A DNA stretch of 64,000 nucleotides from positions 62,001 through 126,000 of the forward strand of contig JAUSLL010000058.1 of NCBI GenBank assembly GCA_030649335.1. Reading direction: 5' to 3'. Both the position numbers and the translations under genes were made by a program. Under the pieces are notes generated by a model that was not told where the DNA came from, did no database searches, and saw only the letters and a program-made list of their open reading frames with translations. The stretch's first letter is position 1; each line of letters starts with the position of its first letter. Source of the DNA: Parvibaculum sp. Lineage in GTDB: Bacteria; Pseudomonadota; Alphaproteobacteria; Parvibaculales; Parvibaculaceae. Shown here piece after piece: positions 1 through 9,269 of this stretch.

Positions 1-363
1 TCGTGCAACGGCGAACGTTTTGACAAACCGCATGACATGACCGAGGCCCGGTCAAATCTGCAAAAATTCCGCGGTACGTCGCACCGTCTCCACAGTGGTA
101 TTGTCCTTGCTCAAGACGGGCGCATTGTCTGGCGTCATTCAGATCACGCTGATCTTACCATGCGTCCTTTTTCAGACTTATTTCTCGACGACTATCTGGC
201 GCTGGTGGACGACAAGGTGCTGACAAGCGTCGGCTGCTATCAGCTCGAAGGTGCAGGTATTCAGTTGTTTGAAAAAATCACTGGCGACTATTTCACAATT
301 CTTGGTTTGCCACTGTTGCCGCTATTGGCGGAACTGCGTGCACGCGGTGTGGTGGGCACATGA
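1..363 (+). CDS. maf: Maf-like nucleoside triphosphate pyrophosphatase, 5' truncated by window
   Basis: The reading frame is open from the first base, so the start lies outside the window and only the last 120 codons are present. Maf/YhdE proteins hydrolyse non-canonical or nucleotide triphosphates and have been linked to septum arrest. The visible part fits the C-terminal two thirds of the family: a cytosine-rich [10 protein letters not shown] segment, the [14 protein letters not shown] stretch (the family's LxxLxGxxHxxxS motif), and the [19 protein letters not shown] segment that matches the conserved EGxxxxxxxxIxGDxxxxxGLP signature. Its TGA overlaps the aroE start as ATGA, so the two are probably translated together. 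The maf-aroE-coaE-dnaQ order is common in Alphaproteobacteria. Confidence 0.9.
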   Translation, partial: SCNGERFDKPHDMTEARSNLQKFRGTSHRLHSGIVLAQDGRIVWRHSDHADLTMRPFSDLFLDDYLALVDDKVLTSVGCYQLEGAGIQLFEKITGDYFTILGLPLLPLLAELRARGVVGT

Positions 364-1211
364 TTTCCAAAGTCTGTGTCATGGGCTGGCCGATCGCGCA
401 TTCGCGCTCGCCGCTCATTCACAATTTCTGGATCCATCAGCTCGGCATCAAGGATGCGGTCTATGAACGCTTGCCCGTAGCACCGAAAGATCTCGTCGAC
501 ACATTGCGCCATTTGCGCGACTGGGGTTTCGTCGGCGCGAATGTCACCGTGCCTCACAAAGAGGCGGTCTACGCGAGCCTCATGCGTCATGACGCGCTTG
601 CGCATCGGTTGAAAGCGGTCAACACGATTGTGATGACTGAACATGGATTGGAAGGCCGCAACACAGATGGCTATGGGTTCATGGCCAACCTTGCAGACCG
701 TGCGCCGAACTGGCGGGCGGCTGCCGGCCCCGCCGTTATGCTCGGCGCGGGTGGTGCTGCCCGCGCTGTTGCCGCCGCTTTGGATGATGCCGGCGTGCCA
801 GAGCTTCGCATCGTCAACCGCACGGCCGCGCGCGCGCAAACACTGATCAGCGATCTGGCACTTAAGTGCGCAAAGTTTTTCCATTGGGACGATATGGCGT
901 CAGCGCTCAACGGCGCCAATCTTCTCGTCAATACGACCAGCCTCGGCATGGCGGGTGAGCGCGACCTAGAAATCGATCTCACGCCATTGCCGTCAACGGC
1001 ACTTGTCACAGACATTGTCTATACGCCGCTCGAAACCGGATTGCTCACGGCAGCGCAGGCTCGCGGCCTCAAAACGGTTGATGGTCTCGGCATGTTGCTG
1101 CATCAGGCCGTGCCGGGTTTCGAAGCCTGGTTCGGCAAACGCCCGCAGGTAACGCATGCCTTGCGCAAGCTTGTGCTCGCTGACATGGGAATTACGGAGG
1201 ATAGCGCCTGA
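360..1211 (+). CDS. aroE: Shikimate dehydrogenase (NADP+)
   Basis: AroE reduces 3-dehydroshikimate to shikimate in the chorismate pathway in the cytosol. At 283 residues it has the usual length. The shikimate-binding S-x-S motif is seen at residues 15-17 (HSRSP), the catalytic lysine at 67 in VTVPHK and the partner aspartate at 103 in NTDGYGF. The nucleotide-binding glycine loop GAGGAARA starts at 129. The start codon overlaps the maf stop (ATGA) and the stop shares one base with the coaE start (TGATG), which indicates one operon with translational coupling. Nothing unusual is visible; the identification is firm. Confidence 0.97.
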   Translation: MISKVCVMGWPIAHSRSPLIHNFWIHQLGIKDAVYERLPVAPKDLVDTLRHLRDWGFVGANVTVPHKEAVYASLMRHDALAHRLKAVNTIVMTEHGLEGRNTDGYGFMANLADRAPNWRAAAGPAVMLGAGGAARAVAAALDDAGVPELRIVNRTAARAQTLISDLALKCAKFFHWDDMASALNGANLLVNTTSLGMAGERDLEIDLTPLPSTALVTDIVYTPLETGLLTAAQARGLKTVDGLGMLLHQAVPGFEAWFGKRPQVTHALRKLVLADMGITEDSA

Positions 1212-1831
1212 TGCTTCTGATCGGTCTCACCGGCTCCATCGGCATGGGAAAATCCGAAACCGCCAAAATGTTCTCCCGTCTCGGCGTGCCGGTCTATGAT
1301 GCGGACGCTGCCGTGCACGCGTTATATGCCAAAGGCGGTGCCGCAGTCGCGCCTATGGCTGACGCCTTCCCGCATGTCATCGTTGACGGAGCGGTCGACC
1401 GTCAGGCTTTGTCGCGTGCCGTGCTCGGCTTGCCTGATGAAATGAAAAAACTCGAAGCCATCGTGCATCCGCTTGTCGGTAATGCGCAGCTTGAATTTTT
1501 GAAAGACGCAAAAGCAGCGGGTCACGAAGCAGTGCTGCTCGACATTCCGCTGCTTTATGAAACCGGCGGCGAGAACCGCGTCGATGTTGTCGTTGTGGTG
1601 AGCGCACCTTTTCACATTCAGGAACAGCGCGTGCTGGCGCGACCCAATATGGACATGGCAAAATTTGCCGCGATCCACGCCAAGCAAGTCCCTGACGCCG
1701 AAAAGCGCCGTCGCGCCGATTTCGTCATCGACACGGACAAAGGTCTTGAACATGCTTTCGAAGCGGTCAAAGCCGTTGTCGCCGCACTCAAAGGCCGCGA
1801 AGGCAAAGTGCTCGCCGCCCGTCTTCTCTGA
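1211..1831 (+). CDS. coaE: Dephospho-CoA kinase
   Basis: CoaE phosphorylates the ribose 3' hydroxyl of dephospho-CoA, the last step of coenzyme A synthesis. The P-loop [11 protein letters not shown] occupies residues 5-15, and the family motif DIPLLYETG, containing the CoA-domain aspartate, follows in the middle of the protein. The length of 206 residues is normal. The gene is coupled to aroE by a one-base overlap and is followed 34 bases later by dnaQ on the same strand. A pantothenate kinase (coaA) that starts the same pathway lies at 16490, but in a different transcription unit. Confidence 0.96.
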   Translation: MLLIGLTGSIGMGKSETAKMFSRLGVPVYDADAAVHALYAKGGAAVAPMADAFPHVIVDGAVDRQALSRAVLGLPDEMKKLEAIVHPLVGNAQLEFLKDAKAAGHEAVLLDIPLLYETGGENRVDVVVVVSAPFHIQEQRVLARPNMDMAKFAAIHAKQVPDAEKRRRADFVIDTDKGLEHAFEAVKAVVAALKGREGKVLAARLL

Positions 1832-1865
1832 TGTGTCGGCTGCGCTGAAAAATTAGGATCAAAAC

Positions 1866-2549
1866 ATGCGGCAGATAGTTCTCGATACTGAAACGACAGG
1901 TCTCTCACCTCAGGGTGGTGACCGGCTTGTTGAAATCGGCTGTCTGGAAATTGTCAATCAGGTGGCGACCGGTGCGACCTTCCACAAATATATCAACCCC
2001 GAACGAGATGTGCCGATCGAAGCATTCAATGTGCACGGGCTGTCTGCCGAGCGGCTTTCGACGGAACCCAAATTTGCCGAAATCGTTGAAGAGTTTCTCG
2101 ACTTCATCAAAGGCGATCCGCTCATCATCCATAATGCTTCGTTTGACATGGGCTTCATCAATCATGAATTGAAAATGACCGGTAGGCCGGTGATTGAAGC
2201 GGCGCGTGCAGTCGACACATTGCTCATCGCGCGCAAACGCTTTCCCGGAGCCGCCAATAGTCTCGACGGGCTCTGCCGCCGCTTCGGTATCGACAATTCC
2301 GGCCGTATTAAACACGGTGCGTTGCTCGATGCGGAATTGCTCGCCGATGTCTATCTGGAATTGATGGGTGGTCGCCAGCCGGGTCTGGTGCTTGATGCAG
2401 CACTCGATAATCGCAAAGCAGACGCGGGCGTCATTGAAACCCGCGCACCCCGTGCGACACCTTTACCTTCGCGCCTCACGCCTGCAGAGGCTGAAGCCCA
2501 TAAAGTCTTCGTGACGGAACTGGCCGAAGGCGGGTTCTGGCCGAAATAA
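1866..2549 (+). CDS. dnaQ: DNA polymerase III epsilon subunit, 3'-5' proofreading exonuclease
   Basis: The product proofreads replication errors as part of the Pol III core. The DEDDh exonuclease motifs are visible: ExoI DTETTGL at residues 7-13, ExoII around HNASFDMGF, and ExoIII HGALLDAELLADVY near residue 155. A C-terminal segment beyond residue 185 is variable, as expected for the alpha-subunit tether. The length of 227 residues is close to the usual 230-245. The start follows an AGGA ribosome site at about 1855. The gene is the last of the maf-aroE-coaE-dnaQ unit and converges on secB with only six bases between their stops. Confidence 0.96.
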   Translation: MRQIVLDTETTGLSPQGGDRLVEIGCLEIVNQVATGATFHKYINPERDVPIEAFNVHGLSAERLSTEPKFAEIVEEFLDFIKGDPLIIHNASFDMGFINHELKMTGRPVIEAARAVDTLLIARKRFPGAANSLDGLCRRFGIDNSGRIKHGALLDAELLADVYLELMGGRQPGLVLDAALDNRKADAGVIETRAPRATPLPSRLTPAEAEAHKVFVTELAEGGFWPK

Positions 2550-2555
2550 TTTCGA

Positions 2556-3041
2556 TTAGTTCGGAACAGTGCCTTCGGGCACGCCGGCACGGCGCTGCTG
2601 GTAGAGATTAACGAAATCGATGGGGTCGATCATCAGCGGCGGGAAACCACCGTCGCGGGTCACGTCGGCGATGACGCGGCGCGCGAAAGGGAAAATCTGG
2701 CGCGGGCATTCGATGAGCAACATGGGCTCAAGACTGTCGGCGGGGATATTGGCAAGCCGGAACAGACCGCAATATTGCAGTTCAACAAGAAACATCACGC
2801 CGCTTGCCGCCTTGGCCTCGATGCCGACGGTGAGTTTGACCTCATAATCGGTGTCAGCGAAGCGCTGGACACCGACATCGACGCGGACGTCAATTTGGGG
2901 TTGATCTGTCATCGGCCCCAGAGATTGCGGCGCATTGGGATTTTCGAAAGACAGGTCTTTCACATATTGCGTCAGAATGCGGAATTCCGGTGCGGGTTCG
3001 CCCGCCGCATTTGCTCCGTCTGTCGCGCCTTGGTCCGCCAT
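2556..3041 (-). CDS. secB: SecB protein-export chaperone
   Basis: SecB binds unfolded precursor proteins as a tetramer and hands them to SecA for export. The protein has 161 residues with the family's FRILTQYVKDLSFENPNAP opening beta strand, the DVGVQRFADTDYEVKL region and the C-terminal PLMIDPIDFVNLY stretch that precedes the SecA-binding tail. The tail has no zinc-binding cysteines, as is common in Alphaproteobacteria. A non-conserved N-terminal extension of about 20 residues (rich in Ala and Gly) precedes the fold. The neighbouring fxsA gene on the same strand lies 87 bases upstream; the dnaQ-secB-fxsA arrangement is common in rhizobia. Confidence 0.95.
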   Translation of the reverse strand: MADQGATDGANAAGEPAPEFRILTQYVKDLSFENPNAPQSLGPMTDQPQIDVRVDVGVQRFADTDYEVKLTVGIEAKAASGVMFLVELQYCGLFRLANIPADSLEPMLLIECPRQIFPFARRVIADVTRDGGFPPLMIDPIDFVNLYQQRRAGVPEGTVPN

Positions 3042-3128
3042 ATGTTGTCGCCTTCTCGGGTGGGGTTCGTTCTGCTGCTGGCTAACATGGAACCGGCGGC
3101 GTCACAATAAGCATCAGTTGTTTCCGGT

Positions 3129-3638
3129 TCAGCGCGGATCAGGAGGCAGGCGCGGCACGGTCTCGTCCACCTCGCTCGCTTCGCCGTCAATGATCGGGCC
3201 GGTCGTCCCGCTGCGCGGGTTGCCATGATCGCGCGGGTCACTTTGATAAAAGGTAGTCTGCACCGTGCGCGCCATGACCCAGCGCCGCGCCAACACGCCG
3301 AGCATCTTGCGCACGCGGGGCACCAATAGCGCAAAGCCGATGGCGTCGGTGAGAAGCCCCGGTGTCACCATCAGCAAAGCAGCGAGCACCAGAAAGAACC
3401 CGTCCAGCATTTCCCCGACCGGCATTTCTCCCCGGTTCATGGCGGCCTGGGCTTTCGTGAAAGTCGCCAATCCCTGTTGGCGCAACAGCCAGGTGCCAAA
3501 AATGGCAACGCCGATGACAAGGGCAAGTGTCGGCAAGACACCGATCAGGCCACCGACCTTGATGAAGATCGCGATCTCGATGATCGGTACTGCGACAAAG
3601 AGCAGAAAAATGACGGGAAACAAGAATTGGCCTTTCAT
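3129..3638 (-). CDS. fxsA: FxsA family inner-membrane protein
   Basis: FxsA is an inner-membrane protein first noted for relieving F-exclusion of phage T7 in E. coli when overproduced; its normal role is unclear. The first 110 residues hold three or four hydrophobic segments (around 8-25, 28-52 and 78-105) with the family's GxLPTLxLVIGVAxxGxxLLRxQG pattern and the MLDGFFLVLAALLMVTPGLLTDAIG block. The C-terminal 60 residues are hydrophilic and poorly conserved. The gene is divergent from the Tim44-like gene, and the 217-base spacer between them (3639-3855) should hold both promoters. The spacer is GC-rich with several short inverted repeats, but no clear promoter can be named. Confidence 0.85.
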   Translation of the reverse strand: MKGQFLFPVIFLLFVAVPIIEIAIFIKVGGLIGVLPTLALVIGVAIFGTWLLRQQGLATFTKAQAAMNRGEMPVGEMLDGFFLVLAALLMVTPGLLTDAIGFALLVPRVRKMLGVLARRWVMARTVQTTFYQSDPRDHGNPRSGTTGPIIDGEASEVDETVPRLPPDPR

Positions 3639-3855
3639 GAGGACGATATGTTTGCCGTATCAATCTGCACCCGCTTATAGCAATAGGCCAGCGATTGGCT
3701 TACCTTAGAGGTGATCTATGGTTGCAAAGGACGCCCGGCGGGCGGGACGCACGGGTGCCCGCACGTGTCGGGTGCGTTGAGCAATTTCCATAAATCCTGC
3801 GTGCCGTGAACCGGCATATATCGTTGAGCGTCAAGTCCCGTGAAAGGTGGCCCGA

Positions 3856-4599
3856 ATGGGCGAAGCGTCCTCCCTGATCAATCTCATTCTTCTGGCTGTT
3901 GCCGTCGTTGTCTTTCTGAAGCTGCGCAGCGTGCTGGGTCGGCGCACAGGCGACGAGCGTCCACCCTTTGATCCGTTCTCAAGCGACGAAAAAGCGACCC
4001 CCTCGGCCGAAAACGACAAAGTTGTGCAATTGCCCCGCACCCGTCGTTCGAACGCTGATGAAGAAGAGCAAAGCTTTGATGCCTATCCCCAAACCGAACC
4101 CTATGTCGTGAAAGACCGCTGGGCCGGATTGGCCCCGCAAGGCTCGCCCCTTGCCGAAACCCTGACCGAAATCGCTTTGGCTGATCGTTATTTCGACGCT
4201 AAGGAATTCGTCACCGGTGCCAAGGCTGCCTATGAAATGATTGTCACGGCCTTCGCCAATGGCGAACGTGAGACCCTGAAGCCTTTGCTCGATACCCATG
4301 TCTACAAGAGCTTCGAGGGGGTCATTGCCGACCGCGAGTCGCGTGGCGAGACCATCGACCAGACTTTTATCGGCATCACCAAGACGGAATTGCAGGGGGC
4401 CGAGCTCTCTGGCAATCGCGCCCGCCTGACCCTTCGCTTTGTGAGCGAGTTGACCGCCTGCACCAAAAACGCCGAAGGCGTGGTCATCGAGGGAGATCCG
4501 GTGACAATCCGCAAGGTCACTGACATCTGGACCTTCGAGCGTGACGTGACGGCAAGTGATCCGAACTGGCGGCTTGTCGCCACCGGCTCAGAAGACTGA
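3856..4599 (+). CDS. Tim44/TimA-like domain membrane-anchored protein
   Basis: The protein begins with one membrane segment (about residues 5-22) followed by LRSVLGRRTGDERPPFDPF, the hallmark opening of alphaproteobacterial Tim44-like proteins. The C-terminal half, from about residue 90, is the Tim44 (calcineurin-like cone) domain, with the FVTGAKAAYEMIVTAFANGE segment. In mitochondria Tim44 tethers Hsp70 to the import channel; the bacterial homologue (TimA) is an inner-membrane protein whose role is not settled. I chose ATG 3856 because GAAAGGTGG ends seven bases before it; a GTG at 3847 in the same frame would lie on that ribosome site. mltA follows 14 bases downstream, and the Tim44-mltA-smr order is typical of Rhizobiales. 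Confidence 0.88.
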   Translation: MGEASSLINLILLAVAVVVFLKLRSVLGRRTGDERPPFDPFSSDEKATPSAENDKVVQLPRTRRSNADEEEQSFDAYPQTEPYVVKDRWAGLAPQGSPLAETLTEIALADRYFDAKEFVTGAKAAYEMIVTAFANGERETLKPLLDTHVYKSFEGVIADRESRGETIDQTFIGITKTELQGAELSGNRARLTLRFVSELTACTKNAEGVVIEGDPVTIRKVTDIWTFERDVTASDPNWRLVATGSED

Positions 4600-4613
4600 G
4601 CCGGGTCGCGGGG

Positions 4614-5804
4614 ATGGTCGTGAGACATGGCAGGTCGCGGAAACGGGCAAGAGGACATCGAGGTCTCGGGGTCGGGATGTTCATGTCCATGCTCGCGCTC
4701 TTTGGGTGCGCGCAAAATGCAGACGCCGGTCAGACCATGCCGGTAGGGCCTGAAAACGTGTTGAGTTTCAAGAGTTTAGAGGGCTGGACCGAAGACGGTC
4801 AGGCCCTCGCTTTGGGTGCCTTTCAGCGCTCTTGTACCCGTATACTGAAACTTAACCCTGACGCCTCCCTCGATGTTAAGAACTCAGCAAGCTTCTATGG
4901 TCGGGCCGGTGATTGGGCTGAAGCCTGCGCCGCCGCTGCCCATGTCGCGCCCGGCGATGACGCCGCGCGGATCTATTTCGAGGCTTTCTTCGCACCGGTT
5001 CGTATCGGAAACGATACGAGTGAAGGGCTATTTACAGGTTATTACGAGCCCGAAATGGATGGCGCCTTGCGTCGCGGCGGGCGCTATCAGACGCCGGTTT
5101 TGCGTTTTCCGCCTGCATATGCTGCCGACAAGGCCGCTGGACGCGCTTTGCCGACCCGCAGCGAGATCGAAGACGCGCTGGCGTCGGGCAGACTCGACGG
5201 CGATGTCTTGGCGCTCGTCTGGCTCGCAGATCCGGTCGACGCCTTCTTCCTTCATGTTCAGGGTTCGGGCCGTGTGCGGCTTGAGGACGGTCAGGTCATG
5301 CGCCTTGCCTTTGCCGCCAAGAATGAGCGGACCTATACCTCGATCGGGAAGGTCCTCATCGAACAGGGTGCCATTCCGCGCGATGAAGTCTCAATGCAGA
5401 CGATCCGCGCCTATCTTGAACGCCACCCCGCTGCTATCTCCCCGCTGCTGCGGCAGAATGATTCCTATATATTTTTCAAAGGCTTGGAGACGCACGCCGA
5501 TCTCGGCCCGCCCGGCGCTGAAGGCATCAGCCTGACGCCGCAGCGCTCACTCGCTGTTGACCGGTCGGAGCATCCTTTGGGCAGTCTCTATTGGCTCGAC
5601 ACGACCGCGCCCGTGCCGCATCAGGCCGGCAGCGCCCCCTTCCGGCATCTGATGGTGGCGCAGGATACCGGCACTGCCATTCGCGGGGCGCAGCGCGGTG
5701 ACGTCTTCTGGGGCCCGGGCCGTGATGCCGCCGAAATCGCCGGACGCATGAAACAGCCCGGTCGTTTGATTGCCCTTCTGCCCCGCCGCCTCGCGCCGCG
5801 CTGA
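4614..5804 (+). CDS. mltA: Membrane-bound lytic murein transglycosylase A
   Basis: MltA cleaves the MurNAc-GlcNAc bond of peptidoglycan without water, forming 1,6-anhydro ends. The N terminus carries a basic stretch, a hydrophobic run and a lipobox-like LFGC with Cys32, so the product is probably a lipoprotein; start sites nearer the hydrophobic run (Met at 22 or 24) are also possible. The MltA barrel includes FTGYYEPEMDG, and the C-terminal 3D domain has the conserved aspartates in AQDTGTAIRGAQRGDVFWG, which hold the catalytic acid. The length is 396 residues. An AmpG-like permease, which would import anhydro-muropeptides made by such enzymes, is encoded at 56565. Confidence 0.93.
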   Translation: MVVRHGRSRKRARGHRGLGVGMFMSMLALFGCAQNADAGQTMPVGPENVLSFKSLEGWTEDGQALALGAFQRSCTRILKLNPDASLDVKNSASFYGRAGDWAEACAAAAHVAPGDDAARIYFEAFFAPVRIGNDTSEGLFTGYYEPEMDGALRRGGRYQTPVLRFPPAYAADKAAGRALPTRSEIEDALASGRLDGDVLALVWLADPVDAFFLHVQGSGRVRLEDGQVMRLAFAAKNERTYTSIGKVLIEQGAIPRDEVSMQTIRAYLERHPAAISPLLRQNDSYIFFKGLETHADLGPPGAEGISLTPQRSLAVDRSEHPLGSLYWLDTTAPVPHQAGSAPFRHLMVAQDTGTAIRGAQRGDVFWGPGRDAAEIAGRMKQPGRLIALLPRRLAPR

Positions 5805-5817
5805 GGGAACAGGCGCG

Positions 5818-6480
5818 ATGGACGAGACATCAGGCAAGCCCACTGGAAAGCCTAAACAATCCTCGCGCAAGCCCCGCCTTCTTAATGATGACGAGCGCCG
5901 CCTGTGGCGTGCCGTCGCCAAAGACGTGCGGCCCTTGTCCAGCGGCCAGATTATTCCGGAACCAGAACAAGCGTTGGAGCCTGACAAAGAGGCAAAAGTC
6001 AAAGTCGTTTCAATACCGAAACCAATGGCTTCGGTGCCCCGCCCACGGCGGAAATCCGAACTTATTGCGGCCCATCAGGCCGCATCCGCCGAGCCACCGC
6101 CGCTCACAGGCCTTGATCGGCGCACCTCGCAGAAGCTTGCGCGTGGTCAGATCGAGACGGAGGCCCGCATGGACCTTCATGGGCTACGGCAGGATGAGGC
6201 AGAAGCGGCCCTTTACGGCTTCCTCTCGCGGTCGCGCCACGCAGGTTTGCGTTGTGTGCTGGTCATCACGGGCAAAGGCGAGAGCCCTTTTGCCCGCCAT
6301 ACGCTGCATTCAAGCCGCTACCACGAAGCGTCAGACCATAGCGGTGTTCTGCGGTCCGCCCTGCCGCAATGGCTCGGAACACCGCGCTTTCGCTCGGAAA
6401 TTGCAGGCTTTCAGCCCGCCCACCCGCGTCACGGGGGTGGTGGAGCTTTCTATGTCTGGCTCCGGAAGCGCCGCGCATGA
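5818..6480 (+). CDS. Smr/MutS2-C domain protein
   Basis: The C-terminal 90 residues form an Smr domain: MDLHGLRQDEAEAALYGFL near residue 118, VLVITGKGE near residue 145, and the HPRHGGGGAFYVWLRKR end. Smr domains have nicking or RNA-cleaving activity in several proteins. The N-terminal 110 residues are basic and proline-rich, without a recognisable domain. The frame is open further upstream, but ATG 5818 gives an ordinary start 13 bases after mltA and avoids overlap. The stop overlaps the next start as ATGA, so it is coupled to the XRE regulator. The substrate is not known. Confidence 0.88.
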   Translation: MDETSGKPTGKPKQSSRKPRLLNDDERRLWRAVAKDVRPLSSGQIIPEPEQALEPDKEAKVKVVSIPKPMASVPRPRRKSELIAAHQAASAEPPPLTGLDRRTSQKLARGQIETEARMDLHGLRQDEAEAALYGFLSRSRHAGLRCVLVITGKGESPFARHTLHSSRYHEASDHSGVLRSALPQWLGTPRFRSEIAGFQPAHPRHGGGGAFYVWLRKRRA

Positions 6481-6878
6481 CGCCCTTTGGTGAGAAAATC
6501 CGCGAGCTGCGGGCCGCGCGCGGCGTCACGATGAAGGACATGGCTGCCGCATTGCGGGTCAGTCCCGCCTATCTCTCCGCCCTTGAGCATGGCCGCCGTG
6601 GCCGCCCCAGTTGGGCGCAGGTTCAGGCCATTATCGGCTATTTCAACGTGATTTGGGACGAAGCGGCCGAGATCGAGCGCCTCGCCCGGCTCTCGCATCC
6701 GCGTGTGACGATAGACACGTCCGGCCTCGACCCGCGCGCGACCGAGCTCGCCAACCGACTGGCTGAGGAGATTGCTCATCTGACATCGGCGGAAACCCGC
6801 GAGCTGAATGATGTTTTGAACGCGATGCTTGCCAAACATCCTGCCCGTCGCGATGCCTCTGCCAGAAAACGGCAGTAA
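6477..6878 (+). CDS. XRE-family helix-turn-helix regulator
   Basis: The 133-residue product opens with an XRE/Cro helix-turn-helix: FGEKIRELRAARGVTMKDMAAALRVSPAYLSALEHGRRGRPS at about residues 4-45. The second half is helical, with no ligand domain that I recognise. ATG 6477 overlaps the smr stop (ATGA). A small XRE protein after mltA-smr is a constant feature of rhizobial genomes, which suggests a housekeeping role, but its target genes are unknown. The 173 bases after it (6879-7051) separate it from the convergent hslU gene and hold no gene; a clear terminator was not found there. Confidence 0.88.
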   Translation: MTPFGEKIRELRAARGVTMKDMAAALRVSPAYLSALEHGRRGRPSWAQVQAIIGYFNVIWDEAAEIERLARLSHPRVTIDTSGLDPRATELANRLAEEIAHLTSAETRELNDVLNAMLAKHPARRDASARKRQ

Positions 6879-7051
6879 TCAGCCATTCTCGAGTTCAGAT
6901 AGACTCGCCACAGGCTAATATAATATCTTTCAAAGGTTCACAAATTGCGAAGCGAGATCCCTCCATTTTGGAGGAACCCTGAGGACTCGCGATATGCAAA
7001 GAAAATTTGGCCCGAAGATTCGCGGGTGCCGAATAACTGCACCCCAAATTT

Positions 7052-8359
7052 TCAAAGAATGAATTTCGACAAATCGACATTCCGCGCCAGATCGCCGATC
7101 CGGCCTTGGACATAATCAGCATCAATCCGCACCTCCTGACCGGACCGGTCGGTGGCGGCAAAGGAAATCTCGTCGAGCACCCGCTCCAGCACCGTATGAA
7201 GGCGGCGCGCGCCGATGTTTTCGACCGAACCATTGACGTCGGCGGCGATGCTGGCGATGGCCTCGATCCCGTCCGGCGTGAAATCGAGGGTCACACCCTC
7301 GGTCGCCATCAATGCCACATATTGCTTGATAAGGCTCGCCTCGGGCTCGGTCAGGATGCGCACGAAATCTTCCCGCGTGAGGGCCCGAAGTTCGACCCGG
7401 ATCGGCAACCGGCCCTGAAGTTCAGGCAGCAGGTCCGAGGGTTTGGCAATATGGAAAGCGCCTGACGCGATGAAGAGGATGTGGTCGGTCTTGACCGCAC
7501 CGTGTTTGGTCGCGACCGTTGTGCCCTCGATGAGCGGCAGCAGATCGCGCTGCACGCCTTCGCGGCTCACATCCCCGCCCTGCCGCTCGGCACGAGCGCA
7601 GATCTTGTCGACCTCGTCGAGAAAGACGATGCCTGACTGTTCGACGAGGCGGATCGCTTCCTGTGTCAGCTGTTCCTGATCAAGGAGCTTGTCGGATTCC
7701 TCGGCGATCAGCAGGTCATGGCTTTCACGCACGGACATCTTGCGGGGCTTTGTGCGCCCGCCGCCGAGTGCCTTGCCGAACATTTCGCTGAGATTAATCA
7801 TGCCGACCTGACCGCCGGGCATGCCGGGCACGTCGAAATTGGGCATGGAGCCCTGATCGGCCACGTCGACTTCGATTTCCTTGTCGTCGAGTTCCCCCTC
7901 ACGCAATTTGCGACGGAAACTCTCGCGGGTCGGCTCGGACGCGCCTTTACCAACCAAAGCCTCCAGCACGCGGGCCTCGGCGCTGAGATGGGCTTTGGCC
8001 TGAACGTCTTTGCGCTTTCTCTCGCGCACCTGCGCAATGCCGATTTCTATGAGATCGCGGATGATCTGTTCTACATCCCGGCCGACATAGCCGACCTCGG
8101 TGAATTTGGTCGCTTCGACCTTAATGAAGGGGGCTTCCGCTAGCCGGGCGAGACGGCGGGAGATCTCGGTTTTGCCAACGCCGGTCGGCCCGATCATGAG
8201 GATGTTCTTGGGCAGAACCTCGTCGCGCAGCGCATCGGGCAATTGCTGGCGCCGCCAGCGGTTGCGCAGCGCAATGGCGACCGCACGCTTGGCATCATTC
8301 TGGCCGATGATGTAGCGGTCGAGTTCGGAAACAATCTCGCGGGGGGAAAAGCTGGTCAT
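7052..8359 (-). CDS. hslU: HslU, ATPase subunit of the HslUV protease
   Basis: HslU (ClpY) is the AAA+ unfoldase that feeds proteins into the HslV chamber. Seen in the sequence are the start [17 protein letters not shown], the Walker [10 protein letters not shown] near residue 58, the long I-domain (about 110-240), Walker [11 protein letters not shown] near residue 245, and the C-terminal tail LSKFIL, whose last residues insert into HslV. The length of 435 residues is standard. It follows hslV on the same strand with 44 bases between them. Confidence 0.97.
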   Translation of the reverse strand: MTSFSPREIVSELDRYIIGQNDAKRAVAIALRNRWRRQQLPDALRDEVLPKNILMIGPTGVGKTEISRRLARLAEAPFIKVEATKFTEVGYVGRDVEQIIRDLIEIGIAQVRERKRKDVQAKAHLSAEARVLEALVGKGASEPTRESFRRKLREGELDDKEIEVDVADQGSMPNFDVPGMPGGQVGMINLSEMFGKALGGGRTKPRKMSVRESHDLLIAEESDKLLDQEQLTQEAIRLVEQSGIVFLDEVDKICARAERQGGDVSREGVQRDLLPLIEGTTVATKHGAVKTDHILFIASGAFHIAKPSDLLPELQGRLPIRVELRALTREDFVRILTEPEASLIKQYVALMATEGVTLDFTPDGIEAIASIAADVNGSVENIGARRLHTVLERVLDEISFAATDRSGQEVRIDADYVQGRIGDLARNVDLSKFIL

Positions 8360-8403
8360 GGGATTAGGAGTTACTCTTGAACTAGGGGAATATGTGCAAA
8401 AAA

Positions 8404-8967
8404 TCAGGCGGGCGGCAGCATTTCCACCGTCAGATTGCCGTTGGTAAAGACGCAGATATCGGCGGCAATCTTCATGGATTTGCGGGCGATGTCTTCCGCG
8501 CTCAACTCGCTGTCAATGAGCGCGCGGGCGGCGGCCAGCGCGTAATTGCCACCCGAACCGATGCCGACGATCCCGCCTTCGGGCTCCAGCACGTCGCCAT
8601 TGCCGGTAAGGACGAGGCTTGTGGTGTCGTCGGCCACGATCATCAGGGCTTCCAAGCGGCGCAAATATCGGTCGGTGCGCCAGTCTTTCGCAAGCTCGAC
8701 ACAGGCTCTGGTCAATTGCCCGGGATATTGTTCAAGCTTGGCTTCAAGTCGCTCAAAAAGCGTCATGGCATCCGCTGTCGCGCCAGCAAACCCGGCGATG
8801 ACATTGCCAGATCCCAAGGGCCGCACCTTACGCGCATTGCCCTTCATGATCGTGTTGCCCATCGACACCTGACCATCACCGGCGATAACCACTTGCCCAC
8901 CCTTGCGAACGGTCAAAATAGTGGTGCCGTGCCAGGGGGCAAGGCCGTGTTCGTCTGGATGGGACAT
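8404..8967 (-). CDS. hslV: HslV, threonine peptidase subunit of the HslUV protease
   Basis: HslV is the bacterial proteasome-like peptidase. The catalytic Thr is expected at residue 15, exposed after removal of the [14 protein letters not shown] propeptide, followed by [10 protein letters not shown]. The motif [13 protein letters not shown] and the [14 protein letters not shown] region fit the family. The frame extends 30 codons further upstream, but ATG 8967 gives the family's usual length (187 residues) and conserved N terminus. The upstream DNA contains CTTGAC about 60 bases before the start, which might be a heat-shock -35, but no matching -10 is convincing. Confidence 0.96.
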   Translation of the reverse strand: MSHPDEHGLAPWHGTTILTVRKGGQVVIAGDGQVSMGNTIMKGNARKVRPLGSGNVIAGFAGATADAMTLFERLEAKLEQYPGQLTRACVELAKDWRTDRYLRRLEALMIVADDTTSLVLTGNGDVLEPEGGIVGIGSGGNYALAAARALIDSELSAEDIARKSMKIAADICVFTNGNLTVEMLPPA

Positions 8968-9104
8968 GGGGATCAGGTTCCGGTCGCGAGGGGGCAATGA
9001 TCCCACCCATGTGGCGATTTTCACCTCGGAGGTCAAGCTCTTGCGACCGTTAAGCATCCTGACCTGCGCCGGGTGCGGGCCTCTAATTTATTGAAAAATA
9101 TTAA

Positions 9105-9269
9105 TTATCTAGGCTTGGAGGGGTCGGTTGGCCGTTTGACTGCGGGGGAGTTCTGCGAAGCGCCAGCCTTGCGCTCAATCGCGTCCATCATCACGCGCTG
9201 GCTTTCGTAGAAGGACTGACGCTTGGGTCGCCGCAACAGTAACCGCCGCCAGAAAGATTGATGTCTCAT
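9105..9269 (-). CDS. Small basic protein, 54 residues, function unknown
   Basis: A 54-codon frame starts at ATG 9269 and ends with TAA. The start is preceded by AAGGGA with eight bases of spacing, and an extended -10-like TGCTATGCT lies about 60 bases upstream on the same strand. The product begins MRHQSFWRRLLLRRPKRQ and is strongly basic in the first third, then has YESQRVMMDAIERKAG and ends in a Pro/Lys-rich tail. I do not recognise a family. It sits upstream of hslV on the same strand, so it may be the first gene of that unit. Support is the ribosome site and the gene-free surroundings; conservation was not tested. Confidence 0.45.
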   Translation of the reverse strand: MRHQSFWRRLLLRRPKRQSFYESQRVMMDAIERKAGASQNSPAVKRPTDPSKPR

